Shown piece by piece: positions 45,441-54,147 of a stretch of 64,000 nucleotides of DNA. The stretch comes from Desulfobacteraceae bacterium (GTDB taxonomy: Bacteria; Desulfobacterota; Desulfobacteria; Desulfobacterales; JACKCP01). How positions within the stretch are numbered: position 1 is the first letter of the stretch; each line of letters starts with the position of its first letter. Location of the stretch: contig JACKCP010000002.1 of NCBI GenBank assembly GCA_020633955.1, positions 1-64,000 on the forward strand. Direction: 5' to 3'. Made by a program: the position numbers and the translations under genes. Under the pieces are notes generated by a model, which was not told the origin of the DNA, ran no database searches, and saw only the letters and a program-made list of their open reading frames with translations.

Positions 45441-46547
45441 TTATCTTGCCGTAAAAGGCCTCATACTTATGCTCATCAAAATACCCATAGCAGACATTAT
45501 AGTAATCACAGATGTTCCACCATAGCTTATTAGTGGAAGCGGCATGCCAACCACTGGAAAAAGCCCCATTACCATTCCAAGATTAATAAAAAGCTGCCAG
45601 AATACAATTGAAACAAGACCAACCCCTGTTATTATCCCAAACCTTGATCTGCAGCTCCCAGATATTTTAAGTCCCCAGACAAGAATAAAAAAATAGAGTG
45701 AAAGAAAAATTATGCTTCCCAGAAACCCCCATTCTTCTGCAAAAACCGAAAATATAAAGTCTGTATGCTGTTCAGGCAAAAAGGAAAGTGCATTCTGAGT
45801 CCCCTCACAATAGCCTTTTCCATAAAACATTCCAGAACCTATAGCAATTTTTGACTGAATAATGTGGTAACCTGCTCCAAGAGGGTCCTGCCCTGGATTT
45901 AAAAAACTGACAATCCTCTTTCTCTGATAATCTTTCAAAAAAAACATAACAAAGACTATCGTCAGAACAGCGCCTGTTCCTATCAGAGACAAAAGAGTTT
46001 TCTTTTCAACCTTAACAAAAAAAATCATTAATGCAGCTATAAGAACAAGGGTTCCGGCTGTTCCAAGATCTGGCTGTTTCAGAATAAGAATAAAAGGAAT
46101 CATTGTATAAAAAATTGGAATTATCAGCTGCCTTATTCCAATGCCGTCAATAAATAAATTTTTAGAAAAATGCCTGGCAAGGACAAGAACAAGGGATATT
46201 TTGGCAAGTTCCGAGGGCTGAAAATTCATAAATCCCAAGGAAATCCATCTTTGGGAACCGCCCGCTAGTTTTCCCTCATAAATTACATAAATAAGGCAGA
46301 GATTTACTGACCAGTAAAAAAAAAGACTCCACCTTTCATAAAAATGATAATCAATTATACCAAAAACAAAAAAAACAACTATTCCTGCAGAAAACCATAC
46401 TGCCTGCTTAATTACAAATTCCGAACCATAAATCACCCCTTCCCTGTGAGTTGCACTATATATCTCTCCAAGGCTGATAAAAAAAAATGCGAATATCAGC
46501 ATAAACAGTACCCAGTCAAAATTGGAAAAAATTTTCTTATCAATCAT
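45441..46547 (-). CDS. rodA: SEDS peptidoglycan polymerase RodA
   Basis: Elongasome lipid II polymerase paired with PBP2. 368 aa, about ten membrane helices. Seen: GGSQRWISLGFMNFQPSELAKI, GMFYGKGYCEGTQNALSFLPEQHTDFIFSVFAEEWG and LPLISYGGTSV. Distinguished from FtsW by its place after mrdA, which it overlaps by 4 nt. Last gene of the mre cluster; atp transcription starts about 150 nt beyond. Confidence 0.94.
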   Translation of the reverse strand: MIDKKIFSNFDWVLFMLIFAFFFISLGEIYSATHREGVIYGSEFVIKQAVWFSAGIVVFFVFGIIDYHFYERWSLFFYWSVNLCLIYVIYEGKLAGGSQRWISLGFMNFQPSELAKISLVLVLARHFSKNLFIDGIGIRQLIIPIFYTMIPFILILKQPDLGTAGTLVLIAALMIFFVKVEKKTLLSLIGTGAVLTIVFVMFFLKDYQRKRIVSFLNPGQDPLGAGYHIIQSKIAIGSGMFYGKGYCEGTQNALSFLPEQHTDFIFSVFAEEWGFLGSIIFLSLYFFILVWGLKISGSCRSRFGIITGVGLVSIVFWQLFINLGMVMGLFPVVGMPLPLISYGGTSVITIMSAMGILMSISMRPFTAR

Positions 46548-48364
46548 TCAATTTCACCAAGACAGTATTTTTCAACTATTTTTTTTGCAATAGGAGCTGC
46601 GGTTGCAGAACCATGCTCCCCGTGTTCCACCAGTACAGCTACAGCTATTTTTGGATTTTCAACTGGAGCGAAAGCAACAAACCATGCATGGGGAAGCCAT
46701 CTTTTTTTCTTACCCTTACTTGATTTATATCTTTCGCTGCTAACAACCTGTGCAGTTCCTGTTTTACCTGCTATTCTTATTTTATCTGTTTTTATTGAAA
46801 ACCCTGTGCCCGATGGAGAATTAACAACCAGATCAAGACCCTCGTTTATAATTTTCAGATATTCTTTTTTAATTCCAAGCTCTTTTTTTACACTTCCCTT
46901 TGATTCTTTAATTACTACTCCATTTGAACCAACTATCTTCTTAACAAGAAACGGCTTTACAAGACTTCCGCCATTTGCAAAAACAGATGTCATTACAGCC
47001 ATCTGGAGGGGTGTCACAAGATTATAGCCCTGACCTATTACTACAGAAAGCGTTTCTCCACCCTGCCAGCTCTTCCCAAACTTCTGCATCTTCCATTTGG
47101 AGTCCGGCACAATACCTGATTCTTCATTTTCAATTTCTATTCCGGTTTTGCTTCCAAGCCCAAAAAGCCTGGAATATTCGGCTAGTTTATCTACTCCAAG
47201 CTTGACCCCAAGCTTATAAAAGTAAACGTCGCATGATTCAATAAGTGCTTCTTTAACATTGATATTTCCGTGACCATATTTATTCCAGCACCTGAAGAAC
47301 CTGTCCCCGTAAAAATATCTGCCAGAACAGAAATACTTTTCATCTGGAGTTATCAGTTCTTCTTCAAGACCTGCAGCAGCCGGGATCATTTTAAAAATGG
47401 ATCCAGGCGGATATTTTCCCTGAATTGCTTTATTTTCAAGGGGTCTTAAAGGATTTTCAATCAATTCTTTCCACTGTGCATCTGTCATTCCGGTAACAAA
47501 TAAATTTTCATTAAAGGTGGGGGTACTCGCCATGCACAGAACTTCTCCGGTATTGGGATTCATTGCAACTACAGATCCGGCTTCTTCACCTAGAAGCTCA
47601 ACAGCATATTTCTGCAACTCAAGATCCACTGTAAGATAGAGATTATCCCCTGGGACAGAAGATACTTCACTCAGTACCTGCATGATTTTGCCTCTTGCAT
47701 TTACCTCAACCTGAGCTCCTCCGTACTCTCCCCTCAAATAATCTTCAAATTTTTTTTCAATTCCTGATTTTCCTACATAATCGCCAACTCTCAAAGGGAT
47801 ATTATTTTTTTTTCTTAGAAAATCAGTATCAGCCTCTCCGAGATAACCAATAATATGTGAGGCAGTACCAGGGTATAAATAATCACGTTTAGGCTCAACG
47901 CTTATAAAAGTTCCGGGCAAAAAAAACTGATTTGTTTCAATTTTTGCAACAATATTTCTATCAATGTCGTCTGCTATTGTAACAGCCTTGAACGGAGTGT
48001 AAATAAGTGCATTTTTTAGTTCTTTTTCGACCCCGTCCCTTATTTCAATTATCCTGTTAAGATTATTCAAGAGTTCATCAATTGAATCAACATCTTTTGG
48101 CACTACCTTCAGGTTAAAAGAGGGCCTGTTGTCTACAATAAGCTTTTCATTCCTGTCAAAAATCAAGCCTCTTGCCGGAACAATTCTTTGTATCCTGACA
48201 CTATTATTTACAGACAGTTTTCTGTAATTTTCTCCTTTTATTACCTGGAGCCAGAAAAGCCTTATCCCCAAAATAAAAAAAGCGGCACTGATCCATATCA
48301 AAAGAATATTAAGCCTTCCTCTGAACCATTCAGGCTCTGGATTCCCGTCAATACGAACAGCCAT
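46544..48364 (-). CDS. mrdA: elongation-specific transpeptidase PBP2
   Basis: Class B PBP for side-wall synthesis. 606 aa. Membrane anchor at about 18-40, pedestal with PARGLIFDRN, active Ser322 in SIFK, SCD at 377-379 (Asp in place of Asn, as in E. coli PBP2), and KTGTAQ near 540. Starts 1 nt after mreD. Confidence 0.95.
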   Translation of the reverse strand: MAVRIDGNPEPEWFRGRLNILLIWISAAFFILGIRLFWLQVIKGENYRKLSVNNSVRIQRIVPARGLIFDRNEKLIVDNRPSFNLKVVPKDVDSIDELLNNLNRIIEIRDGVEKELKNALIYTPFKAVTIADDIDRNIVAKIETNQFFLPGTFISVEPKRDYLYPGTASHIIGYLGEADTDFLRKKNNIPLRVGDYVGKSGIEKKFEDYLRGEYGGAQVEVNARGKIMQVLSEVSSVPGDNLYLTVDLELQKYAVELLGEEAGSVVAMNPNTGEVLCMASTPTFNENLFVTGMTDAQWKELIENPLRPLENKAIQGKYPPGSIFKMIPAAAGLEEELITPDEKYFCSGRYFYGDRFFRCWNKYGHGNINVKEALIESCDVYFYKLGVKLGVDKLAEYSRLFGLGSKTGIEIENEESGIVPDSKWKMQKFGKSWQGGETLSVVIGQGYNLVTPLQMAVMTSVFANGGSLVKPFLVKKIVGSNGVVIKESKGSVKKELGIKKEYLKIINEGLDLVVNSPSGTGFSIKTDKIRIAGKTGTAQVVSSERYKSSKGKKKRWLPHAWFVAFAPVENPKIAVAVLVEHGEHGSATAAPIAKKIVEKYCLGEIE

Positions 48365-48365
48365 A

Positions 48366-48902
48366 TTATATCCTTGACAATTTTGCTAACTTGCTTTGAA
48401 TATCTGCTTTAACCATCAAAATGAGTTCTCTTACCCTGTTAAATAAATAGAATAAAATAAGAAAACTAAAAAAACAGTATATAAGCTCTCTTAAATACAA
48501 ACTAAAAATTTCTTCGAAAAAAACTGAACCCAGGAAATATTCATAATTTGAAACAAAAAGAAAAAAACCATTGATAACCACCCCTGCAATTCCAAAGAGT
48601 GTTATGAAAATGTGGTTATTCAAATTCAGGTAAAAGGAACTGACTCTTATTATCAAAAAAAACCATAAATAGGACGATAAATAAACACCAAAAACACCGC
48701 CTGACAAAGAATCTTTTAAATATCCGGCAAAAATGCAAAGTAAAAACACTCTTACCTTATCTTCAGAAACCATGTAATAATAAAAAATCCAGACCAGAAG
48801 AATATCATAAAATCCAAGAGCGTTTAAAAAAAAAGACTGAACTAAAATAAGAATTGAAAGGAAAAAAAAGTTAAAAAGAATATCAGCCATCTTTTCTTTC
48901 AT
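48366..48902 (-). CDS. mreD: rod-shape protein MreD
   Basis: 178 aa integral membrane protein with about five to six hydrophobic helices (ILFNFFFLSILILVQSFF, LVWIFYYYMVS, VFLLCIFAGYLKDSLSGGVFG). The GYLKDSLSGG piece fits the MreD family. Sequence is poorly conserved in this family, so position between mreC and mrdA carries weight. Overlaps mreC by 20 nt. Confidence 0.87.
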   Translation of the reverse strand: MKEKMADILFNFFFLSILILVQSFFLNALGFYDILLVWIFYYYMVSEDKVRVFLLCIFAGYLKDSLSGGVFGVYLSSYLWFFLIIRVSSFYLNLNNHIFITLFGIAGVVINGFFLFVSNYEYFLGSVFFEEIFSLYLRELIYCFFSFLILFYLFNRVRELILMVKADIQSKLAKLSRI

Positions 48903-49713
48903 CCGGCAGGTTTAATATAATTAAAACTTCCTCAAGTTTTTCAAAATCAACAAAAGGCTTTACATCGACATCCTGGAAAATACCTGAATCCTTTTTGCTG
49001 ACCCTTGTCACTTCACCAACCCTTAAACCTTTGGGAAAAATTCCATCCATTCCAGAGGTCACAACATTGTCTCCAACCTGTATATCAAACTTTCTTAAAA
49101 TATATTTAAATATACAGATTTCACTTCCTGTTCCTGAAACAACGCCTCTGCCCCGTGAAACCTGAACAAGACAATCTACACCGCTCATTCGATCAGTGAT
49201 AAGAAGAACCTTGGAATAGTTTCTTGACACTTTTATTACCTGGCCGACAACGCCTTCTGGCACTATTACCGGACAATTAAGATCTACTCCGGAGTCTTTA
49301 CCTCGATTTATTATAATAGTGTTAAACCATTTGACTGAATCTCTTCCAACAACTTCTGCTGCAATATATTCAGGTTTAATCTTTTTGCTGAATTTTAAAA
49401 GCCTTCTAAGCCTTTCGTTTTCAAGAACAACTTCTTTATATAAAGTTTCTTTTGAATGAAACTGCTTTATTTCCTCTAATAGCTCGTTGTTCTCACTGCT
49501 GAGACGAACAAGTGAAAAGTAGTTCATCCATATTTTTTCAACAGATCCTGTTATTTTTGAAAGAACATGCTCAACCGGACCAAAGAGATCAAGCCCGAAT
49601 GCTCCAAACCCCTGAATCTTTCCTCCGCCTCTTCCGGCAGCAATCAGGGCTGCAATATTTATCAGCAAAAAAACAATAACGACTAGTTGGATGAATTTTT
49701 TTTTTGAAAACAT
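48883..49713 (-). CDS. mreC: rod-shape protein MreC
   Basis: 276 aa. N-terminal membrane helix (about 8-27), periplasmic coiled coil (about 65-95: ENNELLEEIKQ, ENERLRRLL), then two beta barrels with VVGRDSVKWFNTIIINRGKDSG and VVTSGMDGIFPKGLRVGEV, the MreC signatures. Links MreB to PBP2/RodA. 12 nt after mreB. Confidence 0.94.
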   Translation of the reverse strand: MFSKKKFIQLVVIVFLLINIAALIAAGRGGGKIQGFGAFGLDLFGPVEHVLSKITGSVEKIWMNYFSLVRLSSENNELLEEIKQFHSKETLYKEVVLENERLRRLLKFSKKIKPEYIAAEVVGRDSVKWFNTIIINRGKDSGVDLNCPVIVPEGVVGQVIKVSRNYSKVLLITDRMSGVDCLVQVSRGRGVVSGTGSEICIFKYILRKFDIQVGDNVVTSGMDGIFPKGLRVGEVTRVSKKDSGIFQDVDVKPFVDFEKLEEVLIILNLPDERKDG

Positions 49714-49725
49714 AGTGTCTGACTA

Positions 49726-50769
49726 TCAGGGAATCATGACCTCCCTCAAGATTTCAATATCCTCAAGGGATTTACCAGCACCTTCAGCAATGGTAGAGAG
49801 AGGATCGTCAGCAACCTTAATTGGAAGACCGCTTTTTTCTCTTAAAAGCCTGTCAAGATTTTTAAGAAGAGCCCCGCCTCCTGTCAAAACAATACCCCTG
49901 TCAACGATATCAGCAGCAAGCTCAGGGGGGGTCTGTTCAAGAGCTATTTTCACTGTTTCAACAATAGCCTCTATCTGCTCCAGAATAGCCACCCTTATTT
50001 CCTCGGAATCTATTGCAAGAATCTTTGGAATACCTGAGACAAGATCCCTGCCCTTTACTTCAATTGTCTCAAGATTTTCAGGATCGGGATAAGCGTTTCC
50101 TATTGTTGTCTTGATTATTTCAGCTGTTCTCTCGCCAATAAGCAGATTATACTTTCTCTTTATATACTGCATAATTGAAGAATCCATTTTATCTCCTGCG
50201 ACTCTCAGAGAACGGCTGTAAACAATACCTGCAAGTGAAATAACTGCAACTTCAGTTGTTCCTCCCCCAATATCAACAACCATATTACATGTAGGTTCAG
50301 TTATGGGAAGACCTGCACCAATTGCTGCTGCCATTGGTTCTTCAATAAGAAAAACCTCTCTTGCACCTGCCTGCTCAGCAGATTCCTTTACAGCTCTTTT
50401 CTCCACCTGAGTTATACCCGAAGGTACAGCAACAATGACTCTTGGTCTTATAAAACTTCTCCTGTTATGCACTTTTTGTATAAAATGCCTAAGCATTGCC
50501 TCTGTTACTTCAAAATCAGCAATAACACCGTCTTTCATAGGTCTTATTGCAATTATATTCCCAGGGGTTCTGCCAAGCATATTTTTGGCTTCAAGACCCA
50601 CAGCAAGAACTTTATTCTTTGCTCTGTTATCAGTTCTTACAGCAACAACTGAGGGCTCGCTTAAAACAATACCCTTTCCTTTTACATAAACAAGGGTATT
50701 TGCTGTTCCCAAATCTATTGCAAGATCACTTGAAAAAGCACCCAGTAATGAATCAACAAAAAAGTTCAT
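49726..50769 (-). CDS. mreB: rod-shape-determining actin MreB
   Basis: 347 aa. SSDLAIDLGTANTLVYVKGKG-type N terminus, phosphate-2 VVDIGGGTTEVAVIS, adenosine motif VLTGGGALLKN and ADDPLSTIAEGAGK near the C terminus. Directs helical or circumferential wall growth from the membrane. First gene of the mreBCD-mrdA-rodA cluster. A minus-strand TTGACA at 50873-50868 has no good -10 partner. Confidence 0.97.
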   Translation of the reverse strand: MNFFVDSLLGAFSSDLAIDLGTANTLVYVKGKGIVLSEPSVVAVRTDNRAKNKVLAVGLEAKNMLGRTPGNIIAIRPMKDGVIADFEVTEAMLRHFIQKVHNRRSFIRPRVIVAVPSGITQVEKRAVKESAEQAGAREVFLIEEPMAAAIGAGLPITEPTCNMVVDIGGGTTEVAVISLAGIVYSRSLRVAGDKMDSSIMQYIKRKYNLLIGERTAEIIKTTIGNAYPDPENLETIEVKGRDLVSGIPKILAIDSEEIRVAILEQIEAIVETVKIALEQTPPELAADIVDRGIVLTGGGALLKNLDRLLREKSGLPIKVADDPLSTIAEGAGKSLEDIEILREVMIP

Positions 50770-51339
50770 GCCTTTATTACCTCATGTGCAAATTTGTTAT
50801 TAGGATTAATATAGCAGCAAAACGGAAATCATTATTCTTTTCAGAAAAAAATTTTATGGTTTCCGGTTGTCAACCAATTTAAAAACTAAACTTATAATAT
50901 CTTTCTGCTGCCTTTTGGTAATATCCCAAAAAAATTTTCTGCCGGCAGCATAACCAAGCTTTCATTTTTTCTTTTATAAACAAAGTAAAAATTTAAGCAA
51001 TTATTTCTATTAGTTGCTCTTTAGTCTGACTTAACAAAAGAGCTTAAGCTTTCGGTAAATCACTAATCAGCTCTATTAAATAACCTTATTTTTTTTAAGC
51101 AATACGGCAAATTCATATATTAAAATTCTGAATTACCAAAGAAGTATTACTAAGTATATTTTTTTATTCCTTAAGCTTTAAAAATTAATTTTTGGTCTCT
51201 TAACCTAACTAATTCTTTTATAATTTACAAAGAAAAAAGATTTAATAAAAAAGCAGCTCAGTTTTTCAGGGAATAAAAAATCAACAATAATATTATTTTC
51301 CGCTACCAGAAAAAAAACTTATTTACAAGGATAAAAAGA
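50770..51339. other. 570-bp intergenic region upstream of mreB
   Basis: No gene seen. It contains a nested inverted repeat at 50906-50950 (TGCTGCC / GGCAGCA outside, TTTTGG / CCAAAA inside), which could affect mreB transcription. The rest is AT-rich without recognisable structure. Confidence 0.5.
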
Positions 51340-52398
51340 TTAAGCCAATTTATAGAGTAAATTGTGAAGTCTTGGCCTGAAATATTTAATTTTATCATTG
51401 TTATCTCCGTAAAACACCCTGTTTGTCAACAATATAATCCATAGTCCATGGTCAAGGTCAATCCACATTGAAGTGCCTGTAAACCCAAGATGACCAACAG
51501 TGTTCGAAGAAAAATAATCACCGCATGAAGAATTGGTTAAGGATTTTGAGTCAAAACCAAAGGCCCTTTTACTATTTCTTATCTTTAACATTCTTTTAGT
51601 AAAATCAGGGTACAGAATTTTATTTTTGCTTCCTGAATAAGCACCAAAAAACTCATCAATTATTTTATGCACATCCAGACAGGTTCCAAAAAGCCCTGCA
51701 TGCCCGTCTTCTCCACCAACAGAAAAGGCATTATCATCATCAACTTCCCCCTTAAGACGTTTATTTCTAAACCCAGAAAATGAAGTTTCACAAAAGGCAT
51801 TACTATTTTTTTTAACTTTTGAAGAAAAAAAAAGAGAGGATTCTTTATTGTCATAAAGATTCTTTTTCAGATACTCATAAAGGCTGGTATCAGCAGTTTT
51901 TTCCAGAATATTTTTTAAAATCATAAAACCAAGATCACTGTAAACAGTTTCAATACCAGGCATTGCAACCAATTCCTCTCTGGAAATCCATGAAATCCTT
52001 GTTTTTTCCCTTTCGCTGAAAGAAATGTCACAAAGATTTTTATAGTAATGCCGATGTGCAGGCAATCCTGAATTATGCAAAAGAAGATTCTCAATTTTAA
52101 TCTGATTTTTTCCTGGACATTTAAACTCCGGAATATATCTTGAAACATAGTCTTCTGGATAAATTTTTTTATCCTGCCACAAGAGCTGGAAGCAAACTGC
52201 TGTTGCCAGAGGTTTAGTAAGAGAAGCAAGGTCAAAAAAAGTATTTTTATCTGTTTTTATATCAGTTGAGCCTGAATTAAATCCATAAGCTTCATAAAAA
52301 AAAATTTCTGATTTTTTTGACGCAAGGACACTTGCACCTGTGAAGAATTTGTTTTTAATTGATTCCAAAAAAAAATCATCTACTTTTTTATAACTCAT
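51340..52398 (-). CDS. cytoplasmic beta-lactamase-fold serine hydrolase (class C-like)
   Basis: 352 aa, PF00144-type fold. Motifs: Ser59-Leu-Thr-Lys62 (SxxK), Tyr153-Ser-Asp155 in place of YxN, and His303-Leu-Gly305 (HxG), so it resembles penicillin-interacting esterases and peptidases. No signal peptide, so it is likely cytoplasmic and unlikely to confer drug resistance. It overlaps the LD-carboxypeptidase gene by 4 nt, which suggests a shared role in murein-fragment recycling. The substrate is unproven. Confidence 0.82.
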   Translation of the reverse strand: MSYKKVDDFFLESIKNKFFTGASVLASKKSEIFFYEAYGFNSGSTDIKTDKNTFFDLASLTKPLATAVCFQLLWQDKKIYPEDYVSRYIPEFKCPGKNQIKIENLLLHNSGLPAHRHYYKNLCDISFSEREKTRISWISREELVAMPGIETVYSDLGFMILKNILEKTADTSLYEYLKKNLYDNKESSLFFSSKVKKNSNAFCETSFSGFRNKRLKGEVDDDNAFSVGGEDGHAGLFGTCLDVHKIIDEFFGAYSGSKNKILYPDFTKRMLKIRNSKRAFGFDSKSLTNSSCGDYFSSNTVGHLGFTGTSMWIDLDHGLWIILLTNRVFYGDNNDKIKYFRPRLHNLLYKLA

Positions 52399-53267
52399 AA
52401 GTAAACAACCCTCTGTGAAAACGAATTAATTTTAACAGGATGTCCCAGAAGTAATGGGTTGTTTATATTTCCATGTCCGTAACAATCTGAAAAAACAATT
52501 GGAATTTTTGGAAAACATTCTTTTAAAATCTCAAAGATCAAATCAATTTCGCCGCACCCTTCAAAACTTCCTGCTATAATCCCTTTTACCCCGTTAAAGC
52601 TGCCGCTGAGTCTCAATTGTGAAAGCATTCTGTCTATTTTGTAAGGAACCTCATTAACATCTTCTAAAAAAACAATTTTGTCTTTAAAAACAGGCATAAA
52701 CCGTGTCCCGCAAAGACTTGCCAATGATGCAAGATTGCCTCCGCAAAGAATTCCAGATGCAACCCCAGGACTTATAAACTCTTTATTCCCACACAACTCA
52801 TTTGGAATTAAGCCTTTGAAAATATTATTTATAATCCCAGTATCTGATTTATCCAAATCTGAAAAATTAGGACCGTGAAAAACAAAATGGTGTGTTTTTT
52901 CAGCAATCATATTTAGAAGAACTGTAATATCGCTGTAGCCCATAAAAAAGCCATTAAATTTATTTAGAACTGAAAAATCAATTTTTTCAATCATCCTTAA
53001 GGCTCCAAACCCTCCTCTTGCAAAAATAACACCTTTTAAATCCTTTTGCCTTAAAAGATCCATGAAGCCTTTTACTCTTGTGTCATCATTCCCTGACATA
53101 TACCTTTGTGAATCAGAAATATTTTCAGCAAGAACCGGAAAATAACCGAGGGTTTTTAAAAAATTTACCCCTCTTAATATTTTATCATGGTTCGTTTTAC
53201 CTGAAACAGAGGCAATCCCAATTTTATCTCCTTTTAAAAGAGGAGGAAAAAGATTTTTTACAGTCAT
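52395..53267 (-). CDS. ldcA: LD-carboxypeptidase (peptidase S66, LdcA)
   Basis: Removes D-Ala from cytoplasmic murein tetrapeptides during recycling. 290 aa. Nucleophile Ser112 in GYSDIT, charge relay Glu202 in FLEDVNE and His276 in LLGHP, plus ARGGFGALR. Complete catalytic triad, no signal peptide. AGGT precedes the ATG. First gene of a two-gene unit with the hydrolase. Confidence 0.92.
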   Translation of the reverse strand: MTVKNLFPPLLKGDKIGIASVSGKTNHDKILRGVNFLKTLGYFPVLAENISDSQRYMSGNDDTRVKGFMDLLRQKDLKGVIFARGGFGALRMIEKIDFSVLNKFNGFFMGYSDITVLLNMIAEKTHHFVFHGPNFSDLDKSDTGIINNIFKGLIPNELCGNKEFISPGVASGILCGGNLASLASLCGTRFMPVFKDKIVFLEDVNEVPYKIDRMLSQLRLSGSFNGVKGIIAGSFEGCGEIDLIFEILKECFPKIPIVFSDCYGHGNINNPLLLGHPVKINSFSQRVVYL

Positions 53268-53286
53268 TTCTTACCTGCAATTTGTC

Positions 53287-53316
53287 TTGACAAATAATAG
53301 TTCCAGTTGTTATAAA
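53287..53316 (+). promoter_or_regulatory. promoter of tRNA-Pro
   Basis: Consensus TTGACA (53287-53292), 18-nt spacer, TATAAA (53311-53316), ending 17 nt before the tRNA. It faces away from ldcA. Confidence 0.75.
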
Positions 53317-53332
53317 TCGACGTTCAATCAAG

Positions 53333-53410
<78 letters not shown>

Positions 53411-53789
53411 CTTTTTTTCCTTTTCATATTTTTTCTCCAGTAATTTTTTTATAACATTTATATTAATTTTGTTTATTTCGATCCAAACTGACTTTCAGCC
53501 ATTATAAAGTGAAATACATAAATTTAGTTACTGAACTAAAACTGCCTTATTTAATTACCATAATATTTAATAAACACTAAAGTCTAAATTTACATCATAT
53601 TTAATAAACAAAAAAATTCTAGTTTTACCAGAATCAAAGCTCAATAAAGAGTCAAGCCCCAATTTTTTTATAAAAGACAGTAATAAGGTTTTCTCCCGAT
53701 CAAATAGGTAGTTCATCCTATGGAAAAATTTTAAACCCGGTCTTATAATAAATAACACTTAAAATTCATAATCCAAATCAGGTGGGAAA
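53411..53789. other. 379-bp interval between tRNA-Pro and the PilZ gene
   Basis: No credible gene; a 63-codon minus-strand frame at 53567-53758 lacks a ribosome site and family features. CTGAACTAAAACTGCC at 53531-53546 resembles the left end of the dispersed repeat near 16425 and 19105. Confidence 0.45.
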
Positions 53790-54122
53790 ATGACTGAAGA
53801 AAAAAGATACTACCCAAGAAAACCTTATTTTATGCCTGTTGACTATATAGACAGGAACAGAATTTACAGGGAATATATTATTGATATAAGTGCAGGCGGA
53901 ATTTTTATTAAAACAGAAAATTCAGTTCCTGTTGGAAATGAAATAAGCCTGACACTTCCTTTCCCGTCGCAAAGCTATATTACAATTTCTGGAGTAGTTG
54001 TAAGAAATGCACCGGAAGGAATAGCTGTTAGATTCCACAGAAGTGACCTCGAGCTTGTATCAAGACTTGAGTCTCTTGTAGAAGAAATAAAAGTTGTAAA
54101 CCAGAGCAGTGAATGGGGGTAA
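53790..54122 (+). CDS. single-domain PilZ protein
   Basis: 110 aa cyclic-di-GMP receptor candidate. The RxxxR motif is RYYPR at 6-10 and the second motif DISAGG at 32-37, both matching the ligand-binding pattern. Beta-rich, no membrane segment. Monocistronic. With the HD-GYP protein at 9904 it is one of two cyclic-di-GMP components in the window. The output is unknown; one-domain PilZ proteins often act on motility or secretion machinery. Confidence 0.87.
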   Translation: MTEEKRYYPRKPYFMPVDYIDRNRIYREYIIDISAGGIFIKTENSVPVGNEISLTLPFPSQSYITISGVVVRNAPEGIAVRFHRSDLELVSRLESLVEEIKVVNQSSEWG

Positions 54123-54147
54123 AAGACTCTACCCCCCGAAATATATT

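Noticed and set aside
46344..47027. 227-codon frame antisense to rodA and mrdA
   Set aside because: Overlaps two clear genes with intact motifs and has no own ribosome site.
51340..52398. Antibiotic-resistance beta-lactamase
   Set aside because: No signal peptide, YSD instead of YxN, and gene coupling to LD-carboxypeptidase point to peptide metabolism.
53567..53758. 63-codon minus-strand frame after tRNA-Pro
   Set aside because: No ribosome site, low-complexity AT-rich composition and no recognisable family.
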